Shown here: in pieces, positions 31,486 to 40,666 of the stretch | How positions within the stretch are numbered: position 1 is the first letter of the stretch | How the letters are laid out: every line of letters begins with the position of its first letter | Assembly: GCF_018860765.1 (NCBI RefSeq) | Contig: NZ_JAHKPV010000021.1 | Coordinates: forward strand, 115,781 to 179,780 | Origin: Marinobacter salexigens | Lineage (GTDB): Bacteria > Pseudomonadota > Gammaproteobacteria > Pseudomonadales > Oleiphilaceae | Direction: 5' to 3' | Length of the DNA stretch: 64,000 bases | Notes under the pieces: generated by a model | What the model was told of the DNA's origin: nothing | The model's input: only the letters and a program-made list of their open reading frames with translations | The model's database searches: none | Position numbers and translations under genes: made by a program

Positions 31486-32364
31486 TTAGTGACCGTATAC
31501 AGCCAGCTTGGTGTCGGTTACAGCCAAGTTATCGATGGCCAGTGAACCGATGGAAGTACCACCGATTTCAACAGCACCGATAGTTACGTCCATGTAGACG
31601 TTGTTCACGTCGATACGCAGAACGTCAGTTGCAGTGGATGCACCCAGACCAGCACCTTTGTAGATATCTAGATTTACATTAGCAAATCCTGCGAGTACTT
31701 GGGCTTCCTGTGAAGTTGGAGCAAGTCCAAATTCACCGTCAGCGTCAGCAGCCATTACAGATCCGTCGCCATCGTAGTCGAAGTTTCCGCCTGCACCGCT
31801 AATAGTGAGATCACGGATGCCAACACCCATAAACTCAACGTCGAAGTCCATGTCGGTAACGTCAAACGCTGCTACAAGGTTCAGGTGGTCAGTTGCGGTA
31901 TCAACCTGAATATCCAGCTGCGCCAAGTTACCGTAACCACTCAAATTAGAGATTAGCGTTGTGCTGTCTGAACCGGTGCTGCCAGCTAGCAGCTCCATGC
32001 TGCCAATTTCCAGACCCCAGTCGATCGGAGCGCCGTCAAGAGTGCTAACGTGGATTTTAGCGTCGCCGTCATCAAGAACGTCGATATCAATTTTCAATTG
32101 GTCCAACAGGTCACCGTAGCCAGCTGCTGCGCCGTCAGCGGTGACACCAGCACCACCAAGTACGATGTCGTTTACTGCGAAGGAACCTTCGTCCGTATAC
32201 TTGAACTGACCAATGCTTACTTTGGTTTCCAGCTCAATGGTCACACCGGCCTGACCGGTTACGTCGCCCATTGCGGTGTCGTTCATAGCTTGCAGTTCAG
32301 CGTTGGCTGCAAGAGGTGCTGCAGCAATAGCTGCTACTAGAGCAATTTTTTTCAGGCCTTTCAT
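31486..32364 (-). CDS. DUF6160 family secreted surface protein
   Basis: This 292-residue protein has a clean signal peptide (1-22, cleaved after LAANA). The mature N-terminus has the MNDTAMGDVTGQAGVTIELE signature I associate with DUF6160/FilA-like proteins. The rest is Asp/Gly-rich with alternating hydrophobic residues, suggesting a beta-solenoid or beta-helix. Asp-rich stretches (DYDGDGSVMAADADG) could bind calcium. AAGGAG lies 7 nt before the ATG, suggesting high expression. FilA-type proteins have been linked to a putative pilus system in Acinetobacter; no other fil genes are seen here. Confidence 0.8.
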   Translation of the reverse strand: MKGLKKIALVAAIAAAPLAANAELQAMNDTAMGDVTGQAGVTIELETKVSIGQFKYTDEGSFAVNDIVLGGAGVTADGAAAGYGDLLDQLKIDIDVLDDGDAKIHVSTLDGAPIDWGLEIGSMELLAGSTGSDSTTLISNLSGYGNLAQLDIQVDTATDHLNLVAAFDVTDMDFDVEFMGVGIRDLTISGAGGNFDYDGDGSVMAADADGEFGLAPTSQEAQVLAGFANVNLDIYKGAGLGASTATDVLRIDVNNVYMDVTIGAVEIGGTSIGSLAIDNLAVTDTKLAVYGH

Positions 32365-32423
32365 TTTGTTCTCCTTAATAAACTCATACTTATTATTGGT
32401 TGAGTTTTTAATTTTGGGTGTGA

Positions 32424-32480
32424 AGTCCGTTACTCCACGATTCCATTTAAGATTGTTTTACAGTCCTAGTCCGTGACTCC
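32424..32480. repeat. 13-bp direct repeats upstream of the DUF6160 gene
   Basis: AGTCCGTTACTCC (32424-32436) and AGTCCGTGACTCC (32468-32480) match at 12 of 13 positions and are 44 bp apart, close to four helical turns. They flank the likely promoter region of the DUF6160 gene and could bind a regulator. Confidence 0.45.
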
Positions 32481-32539
32481 ATTCACACTTCCTTAACACA
32501 ACCTTTACACCCCGTAACAAACCACGATTGCGTCTCAAA

Positions 32540-33133
32540 TCAATTTTCGCTTCTCGCACCAGCCGGTTTGCTGTCATGGAAAATTTGAAAAGGCTTTTCA
32601 CTCGTCACCGGCTCTGCATACGAGACATTGCCGTTATCTACTTGATATGGAATAACCTTGTTACCCGAGATGCCCAATCGATGCTCGAACTCCACAACGA
32701 GTGCTTCGTCTTCGCTGCCCTCGCGGATTTTCCCAGTGTATAAGATAACTGAGGCATGAATTTTCCCGGGACGCGCAACGGATTTTAAAGCGGCGCGATA
32801 CATAAGAATTCGTATCTGCGCGGGTGCACCCTCGGCCTGCTCATCGATATTGATGCGCTTAACTGTTTTGCCGTCTTCTAAAAGCATCCATGCAGCGGGC
32901 ATATTGGGTTCTGAATCCGTCAATGTCTCCGTATACTCATCCGTCGCCTGCTTCGTTAAATAGAGTATTTGCTGCTGACCGAGGACTGCGTATTTAGATA
33001 GTTCTTTCTTAATCGCCATCTCCTGCTCCTCAGTCAATTCACCCGAAGGCGCCGTCTGTGCGTTAGCCATAGGCGCACCAATGGCAACAATCAGCAAAAG
33101 AGCGCGTAGCAGCGGGTTTCCAAGATAAGGCAT
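32540..33133 (-). CDS. Periplasmic protein of unknown function
   Basis: This 197-residue protein has a signal peptide (about 1-25, ending PMANA). I do not recognise the family. The mature part begins with a Gln/Lys-rich helix and continues as a mixed alpha/beta domain (RPGKIHASVILYTGKIREG). AGGAA is upstream of the ATG. It is transcribed toward the DUF6160 gene with 175 nt between, so the two may be separate units. Confidence 0.75.
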   Translation of the reverse strand: MPYLGNPLLRALLLIVAIGAPMANAQTAPSGELTEEQEMAIKKELSKYAVLGQQQILYLTKQATDEYTETLTDSEPNMPAAWMLLEDGKTVKRINIDEQAEGAPAQIRILMYRAALKSVARPGKIHASVILYTGKIREGSEDEALVVEFEHRLGISGNKVIPYQVDNGNVSYAEPVTSEKPFQIFHDSKPAGARSEN

Positions 33134-33322
33134 GATTCTTGTTCCTGTTGTATTTGCGTTAATGGGTACGCTAAGGCTGGCTAACTCGGCTAGAATGCGG
33201 TTTTCCGAATCCGGGCTGGTAGCTGGTCGTTTTGTGGTTCTCCATTAGACCAGCGGCCTGCGGGAGCCGACAATGCCCGTTTTGTGGCCTAAGTATCATT
33301 CTTCTAATTAACCGGAGTTAAT

Positions 33323-34717
33323 TTGCCGCTTTCTGTTTCTTCCCTGCTTAGTCGTGAAGCCTACGAACAATTGCTTGAGAACGCCGCCAACGAGCCGGAC
33401 TTTGCCCATCTGGGCAGCACGGGAGCAGGCCATGGCCGCGGGTTGTTTAGTGGCTTTACCGCCTGCGCGATTACAACGAAGCGCGTAGATGCTAAGCCCA
33501 GTGAGCCAATCAATACGAGACAGCTTTCCAGCGAAATGGAAAGTCTGATTACACGTTACGAGGTTCCAGTTCAGGAGCCACAAGGCTTTTTAACGGGCGG
33601 CTGGGTCGGTTTTTTGAGTTACGAATTTGGGTACATCAAAGAAAGCCGGCTTTCCCCACTGTGCCCTTCTCCAGCAACTCCCTTGCTCTTCGCTGGCTTC
33701 TACCTTTGGGCCGCCAGCCATAACCGGGCTACCGATACTTACCATCTTTGGGTTCATCCGGAATGTCCGGAAGATACCCGGCGTGCCCTTGAGTCTTGGC
33801 AAAACCAGATTCAGCCAGAGCCGAACGAGAACGCTAAACACTGGCGCATGATTTCACCGTTTAAAGCGCGCCAACCAGCTGAAGCGTTTACTACGGGTGT
33901 GGGGGTGGTTCAGGAATACATTAACGCAGGTGACTGCTATCAAGTGAACCTGTCTCAAGAATTCAAAGGCTGCTACAAAGGAAATCCTTGGCAGGCATTT
34001 CAAGCACTGGCAGAAGCTAACCCCACCCCTTATAGCGCATTCTTAAGAGTCGGGTCGGGGGCCGTGCTCTCTATTTCCCCCGAACGTTTTCTGGAAATTC
34101 GTGGCAATACCGTTAAAACCAGCCCGATTAAAGGCACTCGACCAAGAGGTGAGACAACTTTTGAAGATGTGGCCCTTGCCGCTGAGCTGGAAGCATCAGA
34201 AAAAGACCGCGCCGAGAATCTGATGATTGTAGACTTGCTGCGCAATGACCTGAGTGTCCACGCTGCGGCAGGATCGGTTACGGTAGATAGCCTCTTTGCG
34301 CTCGAGTCTTACCGCAACGTTCACCATCTGGTCAGCCACATTCGAGCCGAGCTGGCGGAAGATGCTTTACCCATGCAGGTGTTATTCGATGCCTTTCCCG
34401 GAGGCTCTATAACAGGCGCGCCCAAAATCCGCGCCATGGAAATTATTCGTGAGCTCGAACCCCATTGGCGTGGCCCGTATTGCGGATCGGTGTTTTATCG
34501 CAGCTTAGATGGCATTTTAGACAGCAACATTGCCATTCGCTCCATGCTATGTGAAAGCGGTGAAGCTGAACCGGGAATTGAAGAACTAGGAAGCATCCGC
34601 TGCTGGGGTGGCGGAGGAATCGTTGCAGATTCCGACCCGGAGAGCGAATATCAGGAAACGCTCACAAAAGTGAAACCCTTGATGGATTTTCTGGAGAATC
34701 TGAACCGAAGCGACTGA
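33323..34717 (+). CDS. pabB: Aminodeoxychorismate synthase, component I
   Basis: PabB adds an amino group to chorismate on the way to p-aminobenzoate and folate. The 464-residue protein has the chorismate-binding signatures SPERFLEIRG, SPIKGTRPRG, ENLMIVDLLRNDL and GGSITGAPKIRAME. The PIKGT lysine separates it from TrpE. The TTG start has GGAG 5 nt upstream. pabA is not in the window; folC, the downstream folate gene, is. Confidence 0.94.
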   Translation: MPLSVSSLLSREAYEQLLENAANEPDFAHLGSTGAGHGRGLFSGFTACAITTKRVDAKPSEPINTRQLSSEMESLITRYEVPVQEPQGFLTGGWVGFLSYEFGYIKESRLSPLCPSPATPLLFAGFYLWAASHNRATDTYHLWVHPECPEDTRRALESWQNQIQPEPNENAKHWRMISPFKARQPAEAFTTGVGVVQEYINAGDCYQVNLSQEFKGCYKGNPWQAFQALAEANPTPYSAFLRVGSGAVLSISPERFLEIRGNTVKTSPIKGTRPRGETTFEDVALAAELEASEKDRAENLMIVDLLRNDLSVHAAAGSVTVDSLFALESYRNVHHLVSHIRAELAEDALPMQVLFDAFPGGSITGAPKIRAMEIIRELEPHWRGPYCGSVFYRSLDGILDSNIAIRSMLCESGEAEPGIEELGSIRCWGGGGIVADSDPESEYQETLTKVKPLMDFLENLNRSD

Positions 34718-34763
34718 CTGCCGCTTCGGTTCAAGAGCCCCTACAAAACAGGGCTTTAATTTG
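34702..34763 (+). terminator. Two hairpins at the 3' end of pabB
   Basis: A perfect 11-bp stem, GAACCGAAGCG (34702-34712) with CGCTTCGGTTC (34722-34732), has the pabB stop codon (34715-34717) in its loop and no T-run. A weaker AGCCC/GGGCT hairpin (34736-34755) follows, ending in TTTAATTT, which could terminate pabB. Confidence 0.5.
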
Positions 34764-34775
34764 TGCAGTGTGCTA

Positions 34776-35387
34776 TCAAACGCTATGAACAGCACTCGCC
34801 TTCAGGAATTCCTTTTTCAGTTCCTCAAACTCCTGCACAGCTGGGTACTGAGGGAACTCGTCAATTACGTTCTGGGGTGCGTGGAATAGAATGCCCGCTT
34901 CAGCCTGTCCCAGCATGGTGGTGTCGTTGTAGGAATCCCCGGTTGCGATTACACGGTAGTTCAACAGCTGGAAGGCCCGCACTGACTGTCGCTTAGGATC
35001 TCTCTGACGCAGCAGGTAGTTGGTAATCTGGCCGTTGTCTGCAACTTCCAGCTTGTGACACAGCAACGCCGGGTAACCTAGCTTTTTCATCAAAGGCATG
35101 GCGAATTCGTAGAAGGTGTCCGATAGGATCACCACCTGAAACCGCTCGCGCAGCCAATCCAAAAACTCCCGTGCTCCCGGTAGTGGGTCCAGTGTGCTGA
35201 TCACCTCCTGAATGGCTGGCAAACCGTAGCCATGCTCATCCAGAATACGTAGACGCTGCTTCATCAGCACATCGTAATCAGGAATGTCGCGGGTGGTCGC
35301 CTTGAGCTCTTCAATACCGGTTTTTTCTGCAAATGCGATCCAGATTTCCGGGATCAATACACCTTCAAGGTCAAGACATGCCAGTTC
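34776..35387 (-). CDS. thrH: Phosphoserine phosphatase / homoserine phosphotransferase
   Basis: ThrH is a HAD-family enzyme that hydrolyses phosphoserine and can pass phosphate to homoserine. The 203-residue protein matches Pseudomonas ThrH closely: nucleophile Asp7 in LACLDLEGVLIPE, the SDTFYEF motif, and GDSYNDTTML near the C-terminus. The GTG at 35387 has AGGAG 6 nt upstream and matches the family start; a TTG seven codons earlier has no ribosome site. Confidence 0.94.
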   Translation of the reverse strand, partial: ELACLDLEGVLIPEIWIAFAEKTGIEELKATTRDIPDYDVLMKQRLRILDEHGYGLPAIQEVISTLDPLPGAREFLDWLRERFQVVILSDTFYEFAMPLMKKLGYPALLCHKLEVADNGQITNYLLRQRDPKRQSVRAFQLLNYRVIATGDSYNDTTMLGQAEAGILFHAPQNVIDEFPQYPAVQEFEELKKEFLKASAVHSV

Positions 35388-35631
35388 CACAGTAATCTCC
35401 TGATTCAATGTTGCGAGTTAGAATTCTGAAAAGGAGCAAGGCCCGCTCCCCGTTTATAGACGCGATATCATAAGAAAAACACGCGGAGAATGCATCGTGC
35501 ATTGCAACAAATCAAAGGATTCACAGCCTAAAATCACCCAATCAGGCATAACCATATAGATTGTCATTACTTCATGGAATTAGGCATTTAATGCTAACCT
35601 GCCACCAAATACGCATCAGGTAGTGATTTTT

Positions 35632-36354
35632 ATGAGCAATATCCACGATCTACAGAGCGAACTGAATGGCGAAAGCCCAAGGGCTATTCTGAAGGCTGCC
35701 TTAAAACGCTATGACAACATCGCTATTTCTTTCAGTGGCGCCGAAGACGTGGTGCTCATCGAAATGGCACATAAGCTGACAGATAACTTAAAGGTGTTCA
35801 CTCTCGATACCGGCCGCCTGCATCCGGAAACCTATGAGTTTGTTGAGAGCGTTCGCAAGCATTATGGCATCGATATCGAGGTGCTATTCCCGGATACCGG
35901 CGACGTTCAAGATCTGGTCAACAAAAAGGGACTGTTCAGCTTTTACGAGGACGGCCACAGCGAGTGTTGCGGCATTCGTAAGGTAAGCCCTCTCAAGCGC
36001 AAGCTTGCAGGCGTCGATGCCTGGATAACTGGCCAACGTAAAGACCAGAGCCCCGGTACCCGCAACGAAGTTCCAGTTGTACAGGAAGATGCAACCTTCT
36101 CTGGCCCGGATAGAGCATTAGTAAAGTTCAACCCACTGGCCAATTGGACATCAAAAGAAGTTTGGGACTACATCCGCATGTCAGAAGCTCCCTACAACAA
36201 GCTACATGAAAAGGGCTTTGTCAGTATTGGATGCCAACCCTGCACTCGCCCGGTGTTGCCCGGGCAGCACGAACGGGAAGGCCGCTGGTGGTGGGAAGAA
36301 GCTACCCAGAAAGAATGTGGCCTGCATGCGGGCAACCTGATCGCCCGCCAGTAA
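35632..36354 (+). CDS. cysH: Adenylyl-sulfate (APS/PAPS) reductase
   Basis: CysH reduces activated sulfate to sulfite. The 240-residue protein has the paired cysteines of the APS-reductase [4Fe-4S] cluster (C112-C113 in ECCGIRK; C201 and C204 in CQPC) and the catalytic Cys229 in KECGLH. This pattern indicates an APS-preferring, iron-sulfur enzyme. The ATG at 35632 has AGGT 10 nt upstream. It converges with cysB, the regulator of sulfate assimilation, as in Pseudomonas. Confidence 0.95.
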   Translation: MSNIHDLQSELNGESPRAILKAALKRYDNIAISFSGAEDVVLIEMAHKLTDNLKVFTLDTGRLHPETYEFVESVRKHYGIDIEVLFPDTGDVQDLVNKKGLFSFYEDGHSECCGIRKVSPLKRKLAGVDAWITGQRKDQSPGTRNEVPVVQEDATFSGPDRALVKFNPLANWTSKEVWDYIRMSEAPYNKLHEKGFVSIGCQPCTRPVLPGQHEREGRWWWEEATQKECGLHAGNLIARQ

Positions 36355-36383
36355 ATACGTTTGGCAATTGAGGCTATGTGGAA

Positions 36384-37440
<1,057 letters not shown>

Positions 37441-37625
37441 TCAAGAATACGCATAAAAGGCCCACTTTTCATTCTTTTTTAATATAGATGAACTCTTTGA
37501 TTCAGTTTAGACCAAAATTGCATATCCGCAGCCTAAAACACCCCGTTTGTTTCTGCAGCCATTGACTTGCCGGAGACAAAGCACACAATTCGACATTATT
37601 CTTTTATTCGGTTCGCAGGACACCC

Positions 37626-40391
37626 ATGCTGTTAACAACCAAATTCCTTAGGCCCGCCTCTGATTCAAGAGCCGTGCAGCGTGAACGGCTAAGCTCTCTG
37701 TTAGCGTCAGGCCATCCAAAGCGCTTGAACCTTGTAGTAGCGCCAGCAGGATTCGGTAAAACAACGCTGGTAAGCCAGTGGTGCGCACGCACCACTGGGC
37801 CAATTGCATGGTTATCTTTGGATGAGCACGACGACGACCCCCAGCGCTTTTGGCAATATGTTGCAAGCGCCTTCGAGCACGCGGGCCTTACCGGTTTAGA
37901 GTCTTGCCACAAGAACCTTTCTAGCAATACTGACGACAGTCTAAGCAGCGCCATAACCGCACTGGTGAACGCACTGGCAACAGATGGCAGCCCATGGATT
38001 TTAGTGCTGGATGATTTTCAGTTTGCTGCCAACGACCGGATTCATCGCCAGTTCGGGTATTTTATTGATTACCTGCCAGCAGGGGTTACCGTTACTTTGG
38101 TCTCCCGCACGGAACCTCCCCTGCCTTTGCCCCGCTGGCGCGTGCGCCGATGGCTGCAGGAAATTCACCCGGCATTGCTGGCTTTTTCCGAAGACGAATG
38201 CCGCGAGTTTTTTCACAACACCATGGGGCTTAGCATCTCAGAGAAGGATGTACAGGCTATCTGTCGCCGTACAGAGGGTTGGGTCGCAGCTATGCAGCTG
38301 TCTGCGCTTTCCGGAAGTGACAGCGGCTTCGAACAAAACAACCCTGCCACTGATTCAAACAGCCCACAGGCTGCCCTCAGCATCAATGAGCGGCACATTA
38401 GTGATTATGTTCTCAGCGAGGTGTTGGACAAACAGCCAGAAGATACCGTGGCCTTCCTTCTGGACACTTCGTGCTGCCCACGTTTGTGCGCCTCTTTGTG
38501 TGACACCCTTCGAGACACGAACGACAGCCAGGAAAAGCTAGAGCACCTGCTGTCACAGCACCTTTTTCTGATTCCGCTGGATAATCACAATGAGTGGTTC
38601 CGCTATCACGATTTATTTCGTGATGCTTTGCTACAGAGAATTCGCCACACCGACCCGGAGCGTGCTCATGCTCTCTGGCAACGGGCCGTGGAATGGTTGC
38701 TCAATCATGGGCAGGTCCAAGGAGCCATTGCCCAGATTGTGCAGGAGGAAGACTGGCCATGGTTGGCAAAGGTTCTCGCAACCCACGGTAACAACCTGAT
38801 TCACGGAGGCTACCATCTACCGGTTCTAAACTGGCTCGATGCGCTGCCCGCAGAGCAGGTCGAGGAAAGCGCTCAATTGCAGATGTTGCGTGTATGGGGG
38901 CGTTTTTTCGCAAACCGGCTTGATCATCTTGAACCCTTACTCTCCAACATTGAAGACTTGCTAGACCGCCGCGTTGCCGATTCGGCTCCGGATGCTGAGG
39001 GTGCGCTTGGCCTGCAGAGCGAAGTATCTCTTGTGCGCTCTTACCTCGCCCGCTCTCGTAGCGATGATAAAAGCGCAAGCGACCTAACCAAACAAGTTCT
39101 TGCGGACATAGACCACACGCGAATTCCGCTGAAATCGGTAACCTATTACGGCATTGGATTGGACGATTATGGCAAAGGGGACCTACCCGGTGCCGAGAAC
39201 ACGCTGAAATCTGCCGTTCATTACGGACAGGTTGAACGCAAACCAAGCACAGTTCTCTCCAGCGGAGGCCTGCTGGCATGGATACAGTACAACCGGGGCG
39301 ATATGGATCTCGCTCTGGATACTTGCACAGAGGTGCGCAAGTGGGTTGACCAGCATTACTCAGACCCGAGCCAACCAAGGCTAATCTCATGTTGGCTTAG
39401 CGCCGCATTGACCGAGATTTTCCGGGAGCGCAGCCAGCTTAGGGATGCAGCCGCTCACCTCGAACCTTTGCTAGAGCATGTCAACAAAGGCGCTGAGCCA
39501 GGGCAGCACATTATTATTCAGCATGTTCGCGGGCACCTCGCCTTCAGCGATAGCCGCTATCAAGACGCCATAGGTTATCTTGAAGACGCCGAGCAAGTGG
39601 GGCGAAAGCGCAGGGAACACATTGTCTTTGAACCGCCCGCCAGCTCTGCTCTCCTAGCCCGATGTTTTCTGGCAGAGGGCCAACCCGGCGAGGCCCGGCG
39701 GATTCTAGAGTCGGTAGAAAGCCAAACCATAACCAACCCACTGAACCGAGAACAAAATAGCATCAGCTACGCCCGGCTTCTGGTTGCCGAGGGCAGGCCC
39801 GAACAGGCCCTGAAGATTTTGGAAGCGCTTATATCAGATACCAAGCGAAATGAGCATAACCGGCACTTGGTTGAAGCGCTGCTGGTGTCCGGCGAAGCTT
39901 TGGCGCAGCTAAATCGTGATAAAGAGTGTCAGGATCGACTGGCGCAAGCTGTTGGCATGGCAGCCGAGGCGGGCTTTCTGAGACTTTTTGCCGAGGAAAG
40001 CCCCCGGCTGCAAGAACTGTTGCTCGCCTCCGCCACGGTGAAAACTGGCGGCAGCTGGCATACAAGCCTAACCGACATGCTCTTGAGCCCGAAAACTGAG
40101 AGCGCTAGTGATGAAAAGGACCAAACAGCTGCACCAAATACTCAGCCGGACCAGCGCCAAACCGTCGCAGACGATTCTGTCAGAAAGCTTGCAGAGCCTC
40201 TTAGCCAACGTGAGCTGGAGGTGCTGGAACTCATTAACGCTGGATATTCGAACAAGGATATTGCGGCCAGTATGGGCGTGGCACCTGCAACAGTTAAAGC
40301 GCACATAAGAAATCTCTATGGCAAACTCGGTGTAGGCAGGAGAACTGAAGCGCTTGTCCGGGCCCGGGAACTGGGCATCCTCACGCATTAA
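37626..40391 (+). CDS. MalT-like (LAL-type) LuxR-family transcriptional activator
   Basis: This 921-residue ATP-binding regulator has an N-terminal STAND ATPase with Walker A APAGFGKT (39-46) and LVLDDF. A long helical-repeat sensor region follows, then a C-terminal LuxR helix-turn-helix (LSQRELEVLELINAGYSNKDI, near 855-875). Family members include MalT and AlkS. No maltose or alkane genes adjoin it, so the effector is unknown. A CRP-type palindrome and a candidate small RNA lie immediately downstream and could be its target. Confidence 0.88.
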   Translation: MLLTTKFLRPASDSRAVQRERLSSLLASGHPKRLNLVVAPAGFGKTTLVSQWCARTTGPIAWLSLDEHDDDPQRFWQYVASAFEHAGLTGLESCHKNLSSNTDDSLSSAITALVNALATDGSPWILVLDDFQFAANDRIHRQFGYFIDYLPAGVTVTLVSRTEPPLPLPRWRVRRWLQEIHPALLAFSEDECREFFHNTMGLSISEKDVQAICRRTEGWVAAMQLSALSGSDSGFEQNNPATDSNSPQAALSINERHISDYVLSEVLDKQPEDTVAFLLDTSCCPRLCASLCDTLRDTNDSQEKLEHLLSQHLFLIPLDNHNEWFRYHDLFRDALLQRIRHTDPERAHALWQRAVEWLLNHGQVQGAIAQIVQEEDWPWLAKVLATHGNNLIHGGYHLPVLNWLDALPAEQVEESAQLQMLRVWGRFFANRLDHLEPLLSNIEDLLDRRVADSAPDAEGALGLQSEVSLVRSYLARSRSDDKSASDLTKQVLADIDHTRIPLKSVTYYGIGLDDYGKGDLPGAENTLKSAVHYGQVERKPSTVLSSGGLLAWIQYNRGDMDLALDTCTEVRKWVDQHYSDPSQPRLISCWLSAALTEIFRERSQLRDAAAHLEPLLEHVNKGAEPGQHIIIQHVRGHLAFSDSRYQDAIGYLEDAEQVGRKRREHIVFEPPASSALLARCFLAEGQPGEARRILESVESQTITNPLNREQNSISYARLLVAEGRPEQALKILEALISDTKRNEHNRHLVEALLVSGEALAQLNRDKECQDRLAQAVGMAAEAGFLRLFAEESPRLQELLLASATVKTGGSWHTSLTDMLLSPKTESASDEKDQTAAPNTQPDQRQTVADDSVRKLAEPLSQRELEVLELINAGYSNKDIAASMGVAPATVKAHIRNLYGKLGVGRRTEALVRARELGILTH

Positions 40392-40404
40392 GGTGTGAGA
40401 ATTA

Positions 40405-40420
40405 TGTGATACGCATCACA
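40405..40420. promoter_or_regulatory. Perfect CRP/Vfr-type palindrome
   Basis: TGTGA-TACGCA-TCACA matches the CRP half-site consensus exactly. Its centre (40412.5) is 82.5 bp from a plausible start at 40495, a spacing used by class I CRP activators. It lies just past the stop of the LuxR-family gene. Confidence 0.6.
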
Positions 40421-40484
40421 CTTTATCGGAAATTATTACCCAGACTACGCCCTTTGGACGATTCGGCTACGCCCCCTACTCCCT

Positions 40485-40490
40485 TATTAT
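40485..40490 (+). promoter_or_regulatory. Candidate -10 (TATTAT) for a downstream transcript
   Basis: TATTAT sits 5 bp before the proposed start at 40495. The -35 region is poor (TTCGGC), which fits an activator-dependent promoter. A repeated CTACGCCC motif (40445-40473) lies just upstream. Confidence 0.35.
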
Positions 40491-40494
40491 TGTT

Positions 40495-40628
40495 ACCACG
40501 GTGAGGCAAGCCCTTACTATTGATTTCTGAAACTTCAGGCCTTCAGACTTCTTATTGCGTTTTATCTCTACGCACGGGTTCTTTCAGAACCCTTTGTAAA
40601 AGCCAGCCCACGGGCTGGCTTCTTTTTT
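40495..40628 (+). ncRNA. Candidate small RNA downstream of the LuxR-family gene
   Basis: This is about 134 nt between the proposed start and an intrinsic terminator. It contains a GGGTTCT/AGAACCC hairpin (40576-40582 with 40586-40592) and no convincing open reading frame with a ribosome site. The idea rests on the CRP site, the -10 element and the terminator within the gap between convergent genes. It could equally be a 3' untranslated region of the regulator. Confidence 0.35.
40600..40628 (+). terminator. Intrinsic terminator
   Basis: AGCCAGCCC (40601-40609) pairs with GGGCTGGCT (40612-40620), followed by TCTTTTTT. Preceding A residues let it also stop dinG transcripts from the other side. 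Confidence 0.85.
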
Positions 40629-40666
40629 ATGCTTTTACCTTTTTGTTTTCTTGCTGCTCGCTTTTC

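Noticed and set aside
33228..33287. Two copies of CGTTTTGTGG upstream of pabB
   Set aside because: The repeat is only 10 bp and no promoter elements line up with it; chance is likely.
38701..39390. Long minus-strand frame inside the MalT-like gene
   Set aside because: It lies wholly within a well-supported gene and has the odd composition of a shadow frame.
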